Assembly: GCA_020052975.1 (NCBI GenBank)
Contig: JAGVOC010000489.1
Span: 1-14,922, forward strand
Source of the DNA: Desulfobacterales bacterium
GTDB taxonomy: Bacteria; Desulfobacterota; Desulfobacteria; Desulfobacterales; RPRI01
Direction: 5' to 3'
DNA length: 14,922 nucleotides
Both the position numbers and the translations under genes were made by a program. The notes beneath the pieces were generated by a model. The model did no database searches. It was not told the DNA's origin and saw nothing but the letters and a program-made list of their open reading frames with translations. Below, one piece after another: positions 1 through 8,900 of this stretch; the first letter of the stretch is position 1, and the number at the start of each line of letters is the position of its first letter.

Positions 1-1
1 C

Positions 2-757
2 CTCACAGGAAGCGACAGGCCGCGCAAATATTGGAGCGATCTCAAGAACAGGATGATTTTAGAGGGTTACATCGAAGTGTCCGAAAAAATCGGACAGTTG
101 AAAATGATAGCGCCTGATGGAAAGATGCGACTTACTGACTGCGCTAATACTGAAACAATGTTTCGTATCATACAGTCCATACCTTCCCCAAAGGCTGAAC
201 CTTTCAAACGGTGGCTCGCGAAAGTCGGCTACGAGCGGGTGCAGGAAATCGAAGATCCGGAACTGGCGACCAAACGTACCAAGGCAATTTATCGGGCAAA
301 GGGCTATTCGGACGACTGGATTGAAAAGCGCATGCGCGGCATTGCCATCCGTGAAGAATTAACAGACGAATGGAAAAACAGGAGCATCAGGGAGGAACGT
401 GAATATTCGATCCTGACCGCTGAAATCTCCAAAGCTGCTTTCGGGCTGACTCCGGCCGAATATAAAGAATTGAAAGGGCTGGAGCGTGACAATCTGCGGG
501 ACCATATGACTGACCTCGAATTAATCTTTTCCATGCTGGGCGAAGCGGCCACAACTGAAATTACCAGAGTTCAAGACGCTCAGGGGTTTGACGAAAACCG
601 CACCACTGCCCGAAAGGGCGGACGTATTGCCGGTGATGCCCGCGAAAAGCTTGAAAAAGAAACAAAGAAGAAAGTGGTATCACCTGAAAACTATTTAAAA
701 ATATCGCAAAAAGAAAAAAAGCGCCTGCCAAAACCTAAAAAGCTTTTAACGGAATAA
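2..757 (+). CDS. BRO/Bro-N family protein (phage antirepressor-like), 5' end cut off by window edge
   Basis: The frame is open from the first bases of the window: in-frame codons 2-52 read LTGSDRPRKYWSDLKNR before the first Met at 53. The gene therefore starts outside the window and the Met at 53 is internal. The residues just after (GQLKMIAPDGKMRLTDCANTET, then IIQSIPSPKAEPFKRWLAKV) are typical of the Bro-N domain found in phage antirepressors and DinD-like proteins. The C-terminal part (GYSDDWIEKRMRGIAIREEL; LRDHMTDLELIFSMLGEAAT) matches the conserved tail of bacterial chromosomal members. The last ~40 residues are strongly basic and lysine-rich. Function is not established for this subgroup; DNA binding and regulation are inferred from the domain. 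Members of this family commonly travel with type I restriction loci, which agrees with hsdM 450 bases downstream on the same strand. Family call is confident, role is not. Confidence 0.82.
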   Translation, partial: LTGSDRPRKYWSDLKNRMILEGYIEVSEKIGQLKMIAPDGKMRLTDCANTETMFRIIQSIPSPKAEPFKRWLAKVGYERVQEIEDPELATKRTKAIYRAKGYSDDWIEKRMRGIAIREELTDEWKNRSIREEREYSILTAEISKAAFGLTPAEYKELKGLERDNLRDHMTDLELIFSMLGEAATTEITRVQDAQGFDENRTTARKGGRIAGDAREKLEKETKKKVVSPENYLKISQKEKKRLPKPKKLLTE

Positions 758-1207
758 GACAGCGGAAGATTTCCGGAAGAGATGCGATGCCGCCGGGCAA
801 TCGATTATGATAGGCTTGCGGCCAAGAAGGACTCCAACAGGAAACGGCGGGAGAACGATAAGGCGAGTGTGGCGGAGCAGACAGTCAGACCAGAATACGG
901 GTTGATTAAGACTGATGACTGTTTTGTGATAGGATTTGGGAAGGGAGAAGAATGGTTTTGGGCGGGTATTGCAGGAGGGAGATTTGTAAATCCGTCCAAC
1001 CCCATTACACAAATATCCTTTGACAAAATCCGGTTAAAATGCAAACAAAATACAAACTGTTGCGCATGATATAAGTCTGAATATGTTGAACAGTTTTGTC
1101 ACGCTGTCATTAATAATTTATCATTAATTCCCAGCCGTCGAACTTCCCGGAAGACGGGTCGGGCGCAAGAGAAGAAGAGAAACTGAGAAGCTGAACAGGA
1201 GTTTTTA
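758..1207. other. Gene-poor spacer upstream of hsdM
   Basis: No convincing gene is visible. Frames of 95 codons (782-1069, plus) and 88 codons (746-1012, minus) overlap each other. Neither gives a recognisable protein. The plus-strand one has a purine-rich run only two bases before its ATG. Just after the bro stop there is a short 5-base inverted repeat (763-775) without a T-run. The right half holds the promoter candidate listed separately and a short CTTCC/GGAAG inverted repeat at 1142-1152 in the presumed hsdM leader. A decayed gene cannot be excluded. Confidence 0.5.
1096..1124 (+). promoter_or_regulatory. Candidate sigma70-type promoter for hsdM-hsdS-fic
   Basis: TTGTCA at 1096-1101 is followed after exactly 17 bases by TATCAT at 1119-1124, a good match to -35/-10 spacing and consensus. 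The region between is AT-rich. Transcription would begin near 1131, leaving a leader of roughly 75 bases before the hsdM ATG. This is a consensus reading only. Confidence 0.42.
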
Positions 1208-3313
1208 ATGTCGGTACAAACGCATAGTCAAATGGCAAGCTTCATATGGAGCATCTGTAATTTGCTCCGTGGTCCCTATAAAAGAAATGAATACCGGAAA
1301 GTCATACTGCCTTTAACCGTGTTACGGCGGTTTGATTGCATTCTTGAGCCTTCAAAAGCCAAAGCTCTGGTCGAATTCGACAAACTGAAAGGAAAGTCAG
1401 ATAATATTGTAAGCGCTCAGTTGCGCACCATAACAGGCGTTCCCTTCTATAACCTTTCTAAACTGAATTTTAAAAAATTGCTCGATGATCCCAACCAGAT
1501 CGCGCCGAACCTGAACAGTTATATCAACGCTTTTTCTCCGAATGTGCGGCAAATATTTGAACGGTTTGACTTTGGCATTCAAGTCAACCGGATGAATGAA
1601 AAGAACCTGCTTTTCAATGTTATCAAGAAATTTGCCTCTGAAGAAATTGACCTTTCGCCATCAAAAATCGACAACATGCAGATGGGCTACGTTTTTGAAG
1701 AACTGATACGGATAGGAGCGGAACAGGCAAACGAAGAAGCCGGAGAGCATTTTACACCGCGCGAAGTCATCAAACTGATGGTCAATCTGCTTCTATCGCC
1801 CGAAACCGACTTACGAAAAAGCCATGTCGTTAAAACGATCTATGACCCGGCCTGCGGAACCGGAGGAATGCTTTCTGTCTCTGAAAGCTATATAAGGAAT
1901 TTAAACTCCGAAGCGCAGCCACATCTTTTCGGGCAGGACTGGAACGATGAAGCCTATGCTATCTGTCGGGCTGATATGCTGATCAAGGGGGAAGATTCCG
2001 ATAACATCAAGCCTGATTGTACTTTTGAAAAAGACGGCTTCCCCAAAGATAAGTTTGATTACATGCTGGCCAATCCGCCGTTCGGTGTGGAATGGAAACA
2101 ACAGCAGAAAACAATTGTGAATGAGAACGAAACTCTCGGTTACGATGGCCGCTTTGGTGCGGGGCTTCCCCGCATCAATGACGGATCACTCTTATTCCTA
2201 CAGCACATGATTTCAAAAATGCGGACTCCCGATGACGGGGGAAGCCGTATCGGCATTGTCTTTAATGGATCACCGCTCTTTATCGGAGACGCAGGAAGCG
2301 GAGAATCCAACATCCGCCAGTGGATTATTGAAAATGACTGGCTCGAAGCGATTGTCGCATTACCTGACCAGCTTTTTTATAATACAGGCATTTCAACCTA
2401 TATCTGGATCATCACCAACCGGAAAGAAAAGCGGCGCAAGGGAAAAATCCAGCTCATTGACGCGAGAGAATTCTATGTCAAAATGCGAAAAAGCTTGGGG
2501 AATAAGCGCAACCAGATCGGTGACGGTGAAGAGAACCGGCCCCAGCAGATTGCCGAGATCAGTAAAATATATGGGAACTTCCGGCACGATGAAACCCGTG
2601 TCGTAGAAAGCAACGGTATCAAGAAACAGGTCATCGTTTCCAAAATTTTCGATAATACCGATTTCGGGCACAACAAAATTACCGTTGAGCGGCCTCTCCG
2701 GCTCAACTTTCAAGCGAGTATAGAGCGAATCGCACGGCTGGATGAACTCAAAGCCTTTATCAAGATAGCTGAAAGCGAGAAAAAAAATGAAACCATCCGG
2801 CAACAAGAGATTGAATCGGGTCTCAAGCGCCAGCAGGCAATAAAGACTATGCTTTCCGATCTTGCTAAAGCAACCCAAAAACAGCTCTTCAAAGACCGCG
2901 TTATTTTCCTAAAAGAACTGAAAGCCATCGACCAGAAATCCGGTGTTCGCCTTTCCACTACTGAGTTAAAAGCAGTGCTGGAAGCTCTGGGCGAAAAAGA
3001 CGAATTCGCAGAAATCTGCCATGATGCCAAGGGATATCCTGAGCCTGATTCCGACCTGCGTGATACTGAGAATGTCCCGCTCAAGGAAAACATCGACGAA
3101 TATTTCAAGCGCGAAGTTCTGCCTCATGTGCCGGATGCCTGGATTGACCACAAAAAAACCAAGGTCGGTTATGATATTCCGCTCAACCGGCATTTTTACC
3201 GCTACGAGCCGCCGAGATCGCTGGAAGCCATCGAAGCAGAAATCAAGGGTCTTGAAAATGAGATCATGGGAATTCTGGCAGAGGTTACCGGCAGTGCGGA
3301 GGGGTTGAAATGA
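1208..3313 (+). CDS. hsdM: Type I restriction-modification N6-adenine DNA methyltransferase subunit (HsdM)
   Basis: Modification subunit of a type I R-M enzyme. With HsdS it methylates adenine in the recognition sequence using S-adenosylmethionine, and it is also part of the restriction complex with HsdR. An N-terminal helical HsdM domain (about residues 5-150) precedes the methylase core. The core shows HFTPREV (181-187), the SAM-binding motif I DPACGTGG (213-220) and the catalytic motif IV NPPF (289-292). At 701 residues it is longer than the classic ~500-residue HsdM. The extra C-terminal ~200 residues are charged and helical, a form seen in one large HsdM subgroup. The ATG at 1208 has AGGAG six bases upstream. 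The stop overlaps the hsdS start (ATGA at 3310), implying translational coupling. All key residues are present, so it should be active. Confidence 0.96.
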   Translation: MSVQTHSQMASFIWSICNLLRGPYKRNEYRKVILPLTVLRRFDCILEPSKAKALVEFDKLKGKSDNIVSAQLRTITGVPFYNLSKLNFKKLLDDPNQIAPNLNSYINAFSPNVRQIFERFDFGIQVNRMNEKNLLFNVIKKFASEEIDLSPSKIDNMQMGYVFEELIRIGAEQANEEAGEHFTPREVIKLMVNLLLSPETDLRKSHVVKTIYDPACGTGGMLSVSESYIRNLNSEAQPHLFGQDWNDEAYAICRADMLIKGEDSDNIKPDCTFEKDGFPKDKFDYMLANPPFGVEWKQQQKTIVNENETLGYDGRFGAGLPRINDGSLLFLQHMISKMRTPDDGGSRIGIVFNGSPLFIGDAGSGESNIRQWIIENDWLEAIVALPDQLFYNTGISTYIWIITNRKEKRRKGKIQLIDAREFYVKMRKSLGNKRNQIGDGEENRPQQIAEISKIYGNFRHDETRVVESNGIKKQVIVSKIFDNTDFGHNKITVERPLRLNFQASIERIARLDELKAFIKIAESEKKNETIRQQEIESGLKRQQAIKTMLSDLAKATQKQLFKDRVIFLKELKAIDQKSGVRLSTTELKAVLEALGEKDEFAEICHDAKGYPEPDSDLRDTENVPLKENIDEYFKREVLPHVPDAWIDHKKTKVGYDIPLNRHFYRYEPPRSLEAIEAEIKGLENEIMGILAEVTGSAEGLK

Positions 3314-4647
3314 AACGGAAGTCTTATCCGAAATACAAGCCATCTGGTGTGGAATGGCTGGGCGAGGTGCCGGAGACTTGGGAGGTGAAAAAACTGAAAT
3401 ATGTTTCTGATACTTGTACAGGTTTTGCCTTTAGTAGTGATGATTACACTGATGATGGAATACCTCTTATAAGAATTGGTGATATCCTTCAAGACGGGAA
3501 TATTGATATTGATAACGCCAAGAAGCTTCCTGATGAATATTTAAGATTTTACCGTTTTGCAAGGATTGAAAAAGAAGACATTCTTATGGCGATGACTGGT
3601 GCAACAATTGGAAAAGCAGGTCAATATCAGTTTGATAAGCCAGGTCTATTAAACCAACGTGTGTGTAAATTTGTCCCAAATTCAATCGGGGAAAAATATT
3701 TATGGTATATTTTGAAGTCTGAACAATATTTAGAGCATATAAAACTCACTGGATTTGGGGGAGCACAACCAAATATTTCAGACGTTCAACTACTGGCTTT
3801 TTGCTCTGCATTCCCCCCTCTCCCCGAACAGCACTCCATCGCCGCCTTTCTCGATCGCGAGACGGGGCGCATTGATACCCTCATCGGCAAAAAGAAAAAG
3901 CTGGTGGAACTGCTCAGGGAAAAGCGCATGGCGCTCATCTCCAGCGCTGTCACCAAGGGGCTGAATGCTTCGGTCAAGGTGAAACCCTCCGGCGTGGAGT
4001 GGCTGGGAGAGGTGCCGGAGCATTGGGTGGTTTCCCCAATTAAAAGAATCGTGGTCACACCAGTTACAGATGGTCCACATGAAACGCCTGAAATTCTTGA
4101 TGAAGGCGTGCCATTTGTATCGGCTGAAGCAATCCGGAACAATAAAATTGATTTTGAAAGAAAAAGAGGGTTTATCTCAGAATTTGATCATAGAAGATAT
4201 AGTTTGAAATACCATCCAAAGCGCGATGATATTTATATGATTAAATCAGGGGCGACAACTGGAAATTTAGCGATAGTTGAAACCGATGATGAATTCAATA
4301 TTTGGTCACCATTGGCTGTAATCCGTGTGCATAAAAACAAAGCTGATGCAAAATTTATTCTCTCGGCAATGAATTCCAAGGAGTTTCAAACATCAGTGCA
4401 GTTGTTTTGGAGTTACGGCACTCAACAGAATATTGGCATGAATGTTATCGAAAAACTTCCGGTACCTCTCCCCCCTCTCACTGAACAGCAAGCCATCGCC
4501 ACCTTTCTCGACCGCGAGACGGCCAAGATCGACACCCTGGTATCCAAAGTAGAAACAGCCATCGAAAAACTCAAAGAATACCGGACGGCCCTCATCAGCG
4601 CGGCGGTGACGGGGAAAATAGACATCAGAAAGGAATTTGCAGTATGA
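3310..4647 (+). CDS. hsdS: Type I restriction-modification specificity subunit (HsdS)
   Basis: DNA-recognition subunit of the type I complex; its two target-recognition domains each read one half of a bipartite site. The protein is an internal duplication. PSGVEWLGEVPE occurs at residues 11-22 and again at 226-237, each opening a recognition domain. PPL-x-EQ followed by a helix containing FLDRET occurs at 169-184 and 388-404, forming the conserved spacer helices. Length (445) is normal for a complete two-domain HsdS. The duplicated conserved parts are GC-rich, while the recognition-domain cores (about 3400-3790 and 4040-4450) are visibly AT-richer, as expected when these domains are exchanged by recombination. 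The start ATG overlaps the hsdM stop and the stop overlaps the fic start. The target sequence cannot be read from the protein by eye. Confidence 0.95.
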   Translation: MKRKSYPKYKPSGVEWLGEVPETWEVKKLKYVSDTCTGFAFSSDDYTDDGIPLIRIGDILQDGNIDIDNAKKLPDEYLRFYRFARIEKEDILMAMTGATIGKAGQYQFDKPGLLNQRVCKFVPNSIGEKYLWYILKSEQYLEHIKLTGFGGAQPNISDVQLLAFCSAFPPLPEQHSIAAFLDRETGRIDTLIGKKKKLVELLREKRMALISSAVTKGLNASVKVKPSGVEWLGEVPEHWVVSPIKRIVVTPVTDGPHETPEILDEGVPFVSAEAIRNNKIDFERKRGFISEFDHRRYSLKYHPKRDDIYMIKSGATTGNLAIVETDDEFNIWSPLAVIRVHKNKADAKFILSAMNSKEFQTSVQLFWSYGTQQNIGMNVIEKLPVPLPPLTEQQAIATFLDRETAKIDTLVSKVETAIEKLKEYRTALISAAVTGKIDIRKEFAV

Positions 4648-5777
4648 AATTCGAACAATTCAATGCCGGAGTCTGGCGGCAACAATTTCAATACAAAAGC
4701 TTTTCTCCAATTCCAGTCAATCAACAATGGTCATGGGAAGAACCGGCAATAAATGCGCTTCTTGAAAAAGCGAACAGATCCCTGGGCGAACTCAATGCTT
4801 TTTCGCTTATCGTGCCGGATATAGACCTTTTTATCCAAATGCATATTGTAAAGGAAGCACAAACATCGAGCAAAATTGAAGGAACGCTGACCGGTATCGA
4901 TGAAGCGGTTATGACTGAAGAACAGATTGCCCCGGAAAAACGTGATGATTGGCGTGAAGTGCGCAACTACATTGATGCCATGAATACCGCTATTGCAGAA
5001 CTTCAAACACTTCCCCTCTCCAACCGGCTGCTGAAACAGACTCATGGAATTCTCATGCGAGGCGTTCGCGGTGAACATAAACAACCCGGTGAATTTAGAA
5101 ACAGCCAGAACTGGATCGGCGGCTCAAACCTTTCCGATGCCGTATTTATCCCGCCCCACCAAAGTGAGGTGGTTGAACTTATGGGCGATCTGGAGAAGTT
5201 CTGGCATAATGAGGAAATCATCGTACCGGATCTTATTCGGGCCGCCATATCGCATTATCAATTCGAAACGGTACATCCATTTTGTGATGGAAACGGTCGT
5301 ATCGGCCGCTTGTTGATACCGCTTTATCTTATCAGCAAAGGATTGCTGAAAACGCCATCGTTATATCTTTCTGATTTTTTCGAGCGTAACCGGACGGCAT
5401 ATATAGATGCGCTCATGCGCGTGAGGGAAGCAAATGATTTAATTCATTGGGTAAAATTCTTCCTGAATGGCATTCATGTGACTGCTGAAAAAGGGCAGAG
5501 CACATTCCAAAAAATTCTTGCGCTTCGAACTGTTGTTGAGCAAGAAATCCATGGCCTTGGCAAAAGAGCTCCCAGCGCGCGGCTGGCATTATCTCTACTC
5601 TACCACAAACCGATAATTACCGTTGCAGAGCTGGAGCAAGCCACCCAATTGAGCAAACCAACGGCAAATGCTCTGGTGAGGGATTTTCAGCGCTTAAACA
5701 TTTTGAAAGAAATTTCAGGCGCTCAAAGATACCGGGTTTTCGTTTTCGAACGTTATCTTAACTTGTTTTTAAGTTAA
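4644..5777 (+). CDS. Fic-domain protein (putative AMP-transferase) with C-terminal winged helix, in the R-M operon
   Basis: Fic proteins usually transfer AMP from ATP to a Ser, Thr or Tyr of a target protein. The complete active-site loop HPFCDGNGRIGR is at residues 211-222, with catalytic His211. An inhibitory-helix motif of the S-xxx-E-G type (SSKIEG, 75-80) lies N-terminal to the core. This places it in the class of Fic enzymes that auto-inhibit through an N-terminal helix (class II). The N-terminal ~70 residues resemble the Fic_N domain. Residues about 310-375 look like a winged-helix DNA-binding domain (TVAELEQATQLSKPTANALV). At 377 residues the protein is full-length. Its ATG overlaps the hsdS stop (ATGA at 4644-4647), so it is co-translated with the modification genes. 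The target is unknown; regulation or protection of the restriction system, or a toxin-like role, are only possibilities. Confidence 0.93.
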   Translation: MKFEQFNAGVWRQQFQYKSFSPIPVNQQWSWEEPAINALLEKANRSLGELNAFSLIVPDIDLFIQMHIVKEAQTSSKIEGTLTGIDEAVMTEEQIAPEKRDDWREVRNYIDAMNTAIAELQTLPLSNRLLKQTHGILMRGVRGEHKQPGEFRNSQNWIGGSNLSDAVFIPPHQSEVVELMGDLEKFWHNEEIIVPDLIRAAISHYQFETVHPFCDGNGRIGRLLIPLYLISKGLLKTPSLYLSDFFERNRTAYIDALMRVREANDLIHWVKFFLNGIHVTAEKGQSTFQKILALRTVVEQEIHGLGKRAPSARLALSLLYHKPIITVAELEQATQLSKPTANALVRDFQRLNILKEISGAQRYRVFVFERYLNLFLS

Positions 5778-5803
5778 TGAAAACCAGCTTTCATTAACTT
5801 AAA
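5768..5803. repeat. 15-base perfect inverted repeat overlapping the fic stop codon
   Basis: TTTAAGTTAATGAAA (5768-5782) is followed by a 6-base loop and its perfect reverse complement (5789-5803). The fic TAA lies inside the left arm. The stem is AT-rich and not followed by a clear T-run, so it is a poor classical terminator. It could be a weak or bidirectional terminator, an mRNA 3' stabiliser or an operator. Confidence 0.6.
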
Positions 5804-5836
5804 TTATAAATAAGTAAAAGATAAGGTCAATACACT

Positions 5837-5854
5837 TATTTGACGGCTATTTGA
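5837..5854 (+). promoter_or_regulatory. Direct-repeat element, copy 1, upstream of hsdR
   Basis: TATTTGACGGCTATTTGA is present here and again at 5925-5942. Each copy contains TATTTGA twice with an 11-base period, about one helical turn. This is the layout of a direct-repeat operator. TTGACG inside it could serve as a -35 box, with CTTAAT 18 bases on as a weak -10, so binding here could control hsdR. The binding protein is unknown. Confidence 0.45.
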
Positions 5855-5924
5855 CTGGCGTACCTTAATTGCATGCACGGAGTTTTTGATTTCATTATTT
5901 ATCAATATGTTACAGCACAGCTTC

Positions 5925-5942
5925 TATTTGACGGCTATTTGA
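5925..5942 (+). promoter_or_regulatory. Direct-repeat element, copy 2, just before the hsdR start
   Basis: An exact 18-base copy of the element at 5837-5854, starting 88 bases further on and ending 15 bases before the hsdR ATG. At this position a bound protein could block ribosome access, through occlusion of transcription, or form a loop with copy 1. Direct sequence observation; function inferred. Confidence 0.45.
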
Positions 5943-5957
5943 TTACGAAAGGGCAAA

Positions 5958-8900
5958 ATGAAAGCAACCACCGAAAAGGCCTTTGAAGCTTACATACAGG
6001 AGACGATGTCCTCCCGTGGCTGGATTACCGGTTCCAACAGCGTCTGGGATAAACAAAAAGCCCTTTTCCCTGATCATATCATTTCTTTTATCAAAGAAAC
6101 CCAGGGCGAACTCTGGTCGCAAATGGAAAAACTTCATGGTTCCGAGCTTTCGGCTAAAATGATAGATACCCTGATAAAGGAACGCGATACCAAAGGGACT
6201 ATGCACATAATCCGCCATGGCTTCAAGTTTTACGGAAAACCCTTCAAGCTGGCCTATTTTAAACCCGCCCACGGTTTGGTTAAGGAAACCCTCGAACTTT
6301 TTAACAAGAATCAACTCCATGTCACCCGTCAGGTTGCCTGTCATCCCACCGATTCCAGCACGGTTGATATGGTGTTGTCGATCAATGGTATTCCTTTTGT
6401 CACCATGGAGCTTAAAAATCCGGCAACTGGCCAGACCTGGAAACATGCCGTTGCGCAGTATAAAAGCCGGGACCGGCGCTCACCTCTTTTTCAGTTTAAA
6501 AAAAGCGCTATTGTTCATTTTGCCGCAGACCCGGATGAAGTTCACATGGCCACCCGCTTGAATGGTCAAAAGACATTTTTCCTGCCTTTCAACCGGGGCA
6601 GTGCGCCCGGAGAAATCGAGTGCGGGAAGGGGAATCCTATACATCCATCAGGACATCGTACCGGCTATTTCTGGGAAGATATTCTGGAAAGGGAAAGCTT
6701 TCTGGATATTGTCGGTAGCTTCATCTTTCTGGAAACAAGCGAAGAAACTGTTGATGACGGCATCGGCGGGCGAAAGAAAATCACCAAGGAAACAATGATC
6801 TTTCCCCGTTTCCATCAGCTTGACAGTGTCCGAAACCTGATCAATGCGGCAAAAGAGGAACAAGCCGGCAACAATTATCTTATTCAGCATTCCGCCGGAA
6901 GCGGTAAAACCAACAGCATTTCCTGGTTATCACATCGCCTGTCAAGCCTCCATACCGAAAGCGATGCCAAAGTTTTTGACTGCGTTGTGGTCATTACAGA
7001 CCGCCGTATCCTTGATAAGCAATTACAAGACGCGATTTATCAAATCGAACACGCCCAGGGCGTTGTGAAGGCAATAGATGAAAATTCACGCCAACTGGCC
7101 CAGGCGCTGGTGGACGGCACCAAGATCGTCATCACTACCTTACAGAAGTTTCCTTTCATTTTGAGCGGCCTGCTTCATTTAGCAGGAGCAGATAATCCGG
7201 ATAACCCCGATGAGGCATCTATCGTCAAAGCTCAGGAATGGCAGCAAGCTATTGCATCCCGGAAATACGCCGTCATTGTGGATGAAGCCCATTCCAGTCA
7301 GTCAGGAGAGACTGCCCGCGAGCTGAAGCAGATTCTTGGCGCCGGCACAGAACAAGGTGTTGAAGAAAGTGAGCTTGACTGGGAAGACGGGTTAAACAAG
7401 GTTATGGAATCACGGGGGAAACAAAAGAACCTGAGCTTTTTTGCCTTCACCGCCACACCAAAAGGCAAAACTCTCGAACTATTCGGCAGAAAAGGCGCAA
7501 GCGGAAAGCCGGAAGCCTCCCATACCTATTCCATGAAGCAGGCCATAGAAGAAGGCTTTATCCTTGATGTACTTCAGCGATACACAACTTATAAGACTTA
7601 CTTCAGGCTGGTAAAAAGCGCGGAAGACGACCCAACTATGCCGAAAAAGAAAGCCGCAAAAAAACTTGCAAAATTTTTGGTTCTGCATCCGCACAACATC
7701 GAGCAGAAAACCGAAATCATGGTGGAACATTTCCGGGAACATGTAAAACAAAAACTGGTGGGGCGTGCAAAGGCAATGGTTGTAACCGGCTCAAGACTCC
7801 ATGTAGTGCGTTACATGCGCTCATTCCAAAAATATATCGAAGAGAATCACTATACAGATATAAGACCCCTGGTGACTTTCAGCGGAACAGTCAAAGATCC
7901 GGATACGGGAAAAGAATATACCGAGCCTTCCATGAACATCGATGTGGTGACCGGGAAAAACATTTCCGAATCACAATTGCCGAATAAATTTGATTCCTCG
8001 GATTATCAAGTGCTTTTAGTAGCCAATAAATACCAAACCGGTTTCGATCAGCCTCTCCTTTGCGCAATGTATGTTGATAAGCGACTTGATGGCGTGCAGG
8101 CAGTTCAAACTTTGTCGAGACTGAATCGGACCAGCCCGGGGAAAGAAGCACCTTTTGTGCTCGATTTTGTCAATGAGTCCGAAGATATCTATCTTGCTTT
8201 TAAGCCTTATTATAACGTTACAACTTTACAGGAGCCTTCCGACCCAAACCATCTTGAAAAGCTCAAGCACGAACTTAACGCCATGCAGGTGTATTTGTGG
8301 TCTGAAGTAGTAGGTTTCTGCCATATTTTCTACTTACCACAGTACAAACAGAATCCATCCGATCATGCCAGAATGGAAAAAATGATTCAGCCTGCGGTGG
8401 ATCGATTCAAGTCTTTGGATGAAGATAAAAAAGAAGCATTTTACGAAAAAATAACTGCCTATACCCGTTTTTACTCTTTTATCAGTCAAATCATACCGTA
8501 TTCTGACCAGGAATTGGAAATGCTCTATAGTTTCGGACGGTATCTGATTCCTCGCCTTGATCTGGAGGATGACGGCATAAATCCGCATCCTGAGAAAGAA
8601 GTCGTCTTACAGTATTATCGAATTGAAAAAGTCATGTCGGGCTCAATCGTTATGGAAGGTGGAGATCAATACGGAGTAAAAAGTCCGACAGCGGTGGGTA
8701 CTGGAAAAGCAAAAGATGAAGAGAAGCCATTATCTGAAATTATTCAAGCACTCAATGACCGTTTCGGAACTGACTTCTCAGAAGAAGATCGTCTCTTCTT
8801 TGAACAGATTAAAGAAAAAGCTTCAAAAGATGATCGGATTATCCAAACAGCAAAAGCTAATCCTCTGGATAAATTTGAATTGGGAATAAAGGCCATCATT

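Noticed and set aside
782..1069. 95-codon plus-strand frame between bro and hsdM, and an overlapping 88-codon minus-strand frame
   Set aside because: No recognisable domain, poor start context and mutual overlap; described as gene-poor DNA instead.
2393..2878. 161-codon minus-strand frame inside hsdM
   Set aside because: Antisense shadow of a strongly supported methyltransferase gene.
5943..6446. 167-codon minus-strand frame at the start of hsdR
   Set aside because: Antisense shadow of hsdR; no ribosome site or recognisable product.
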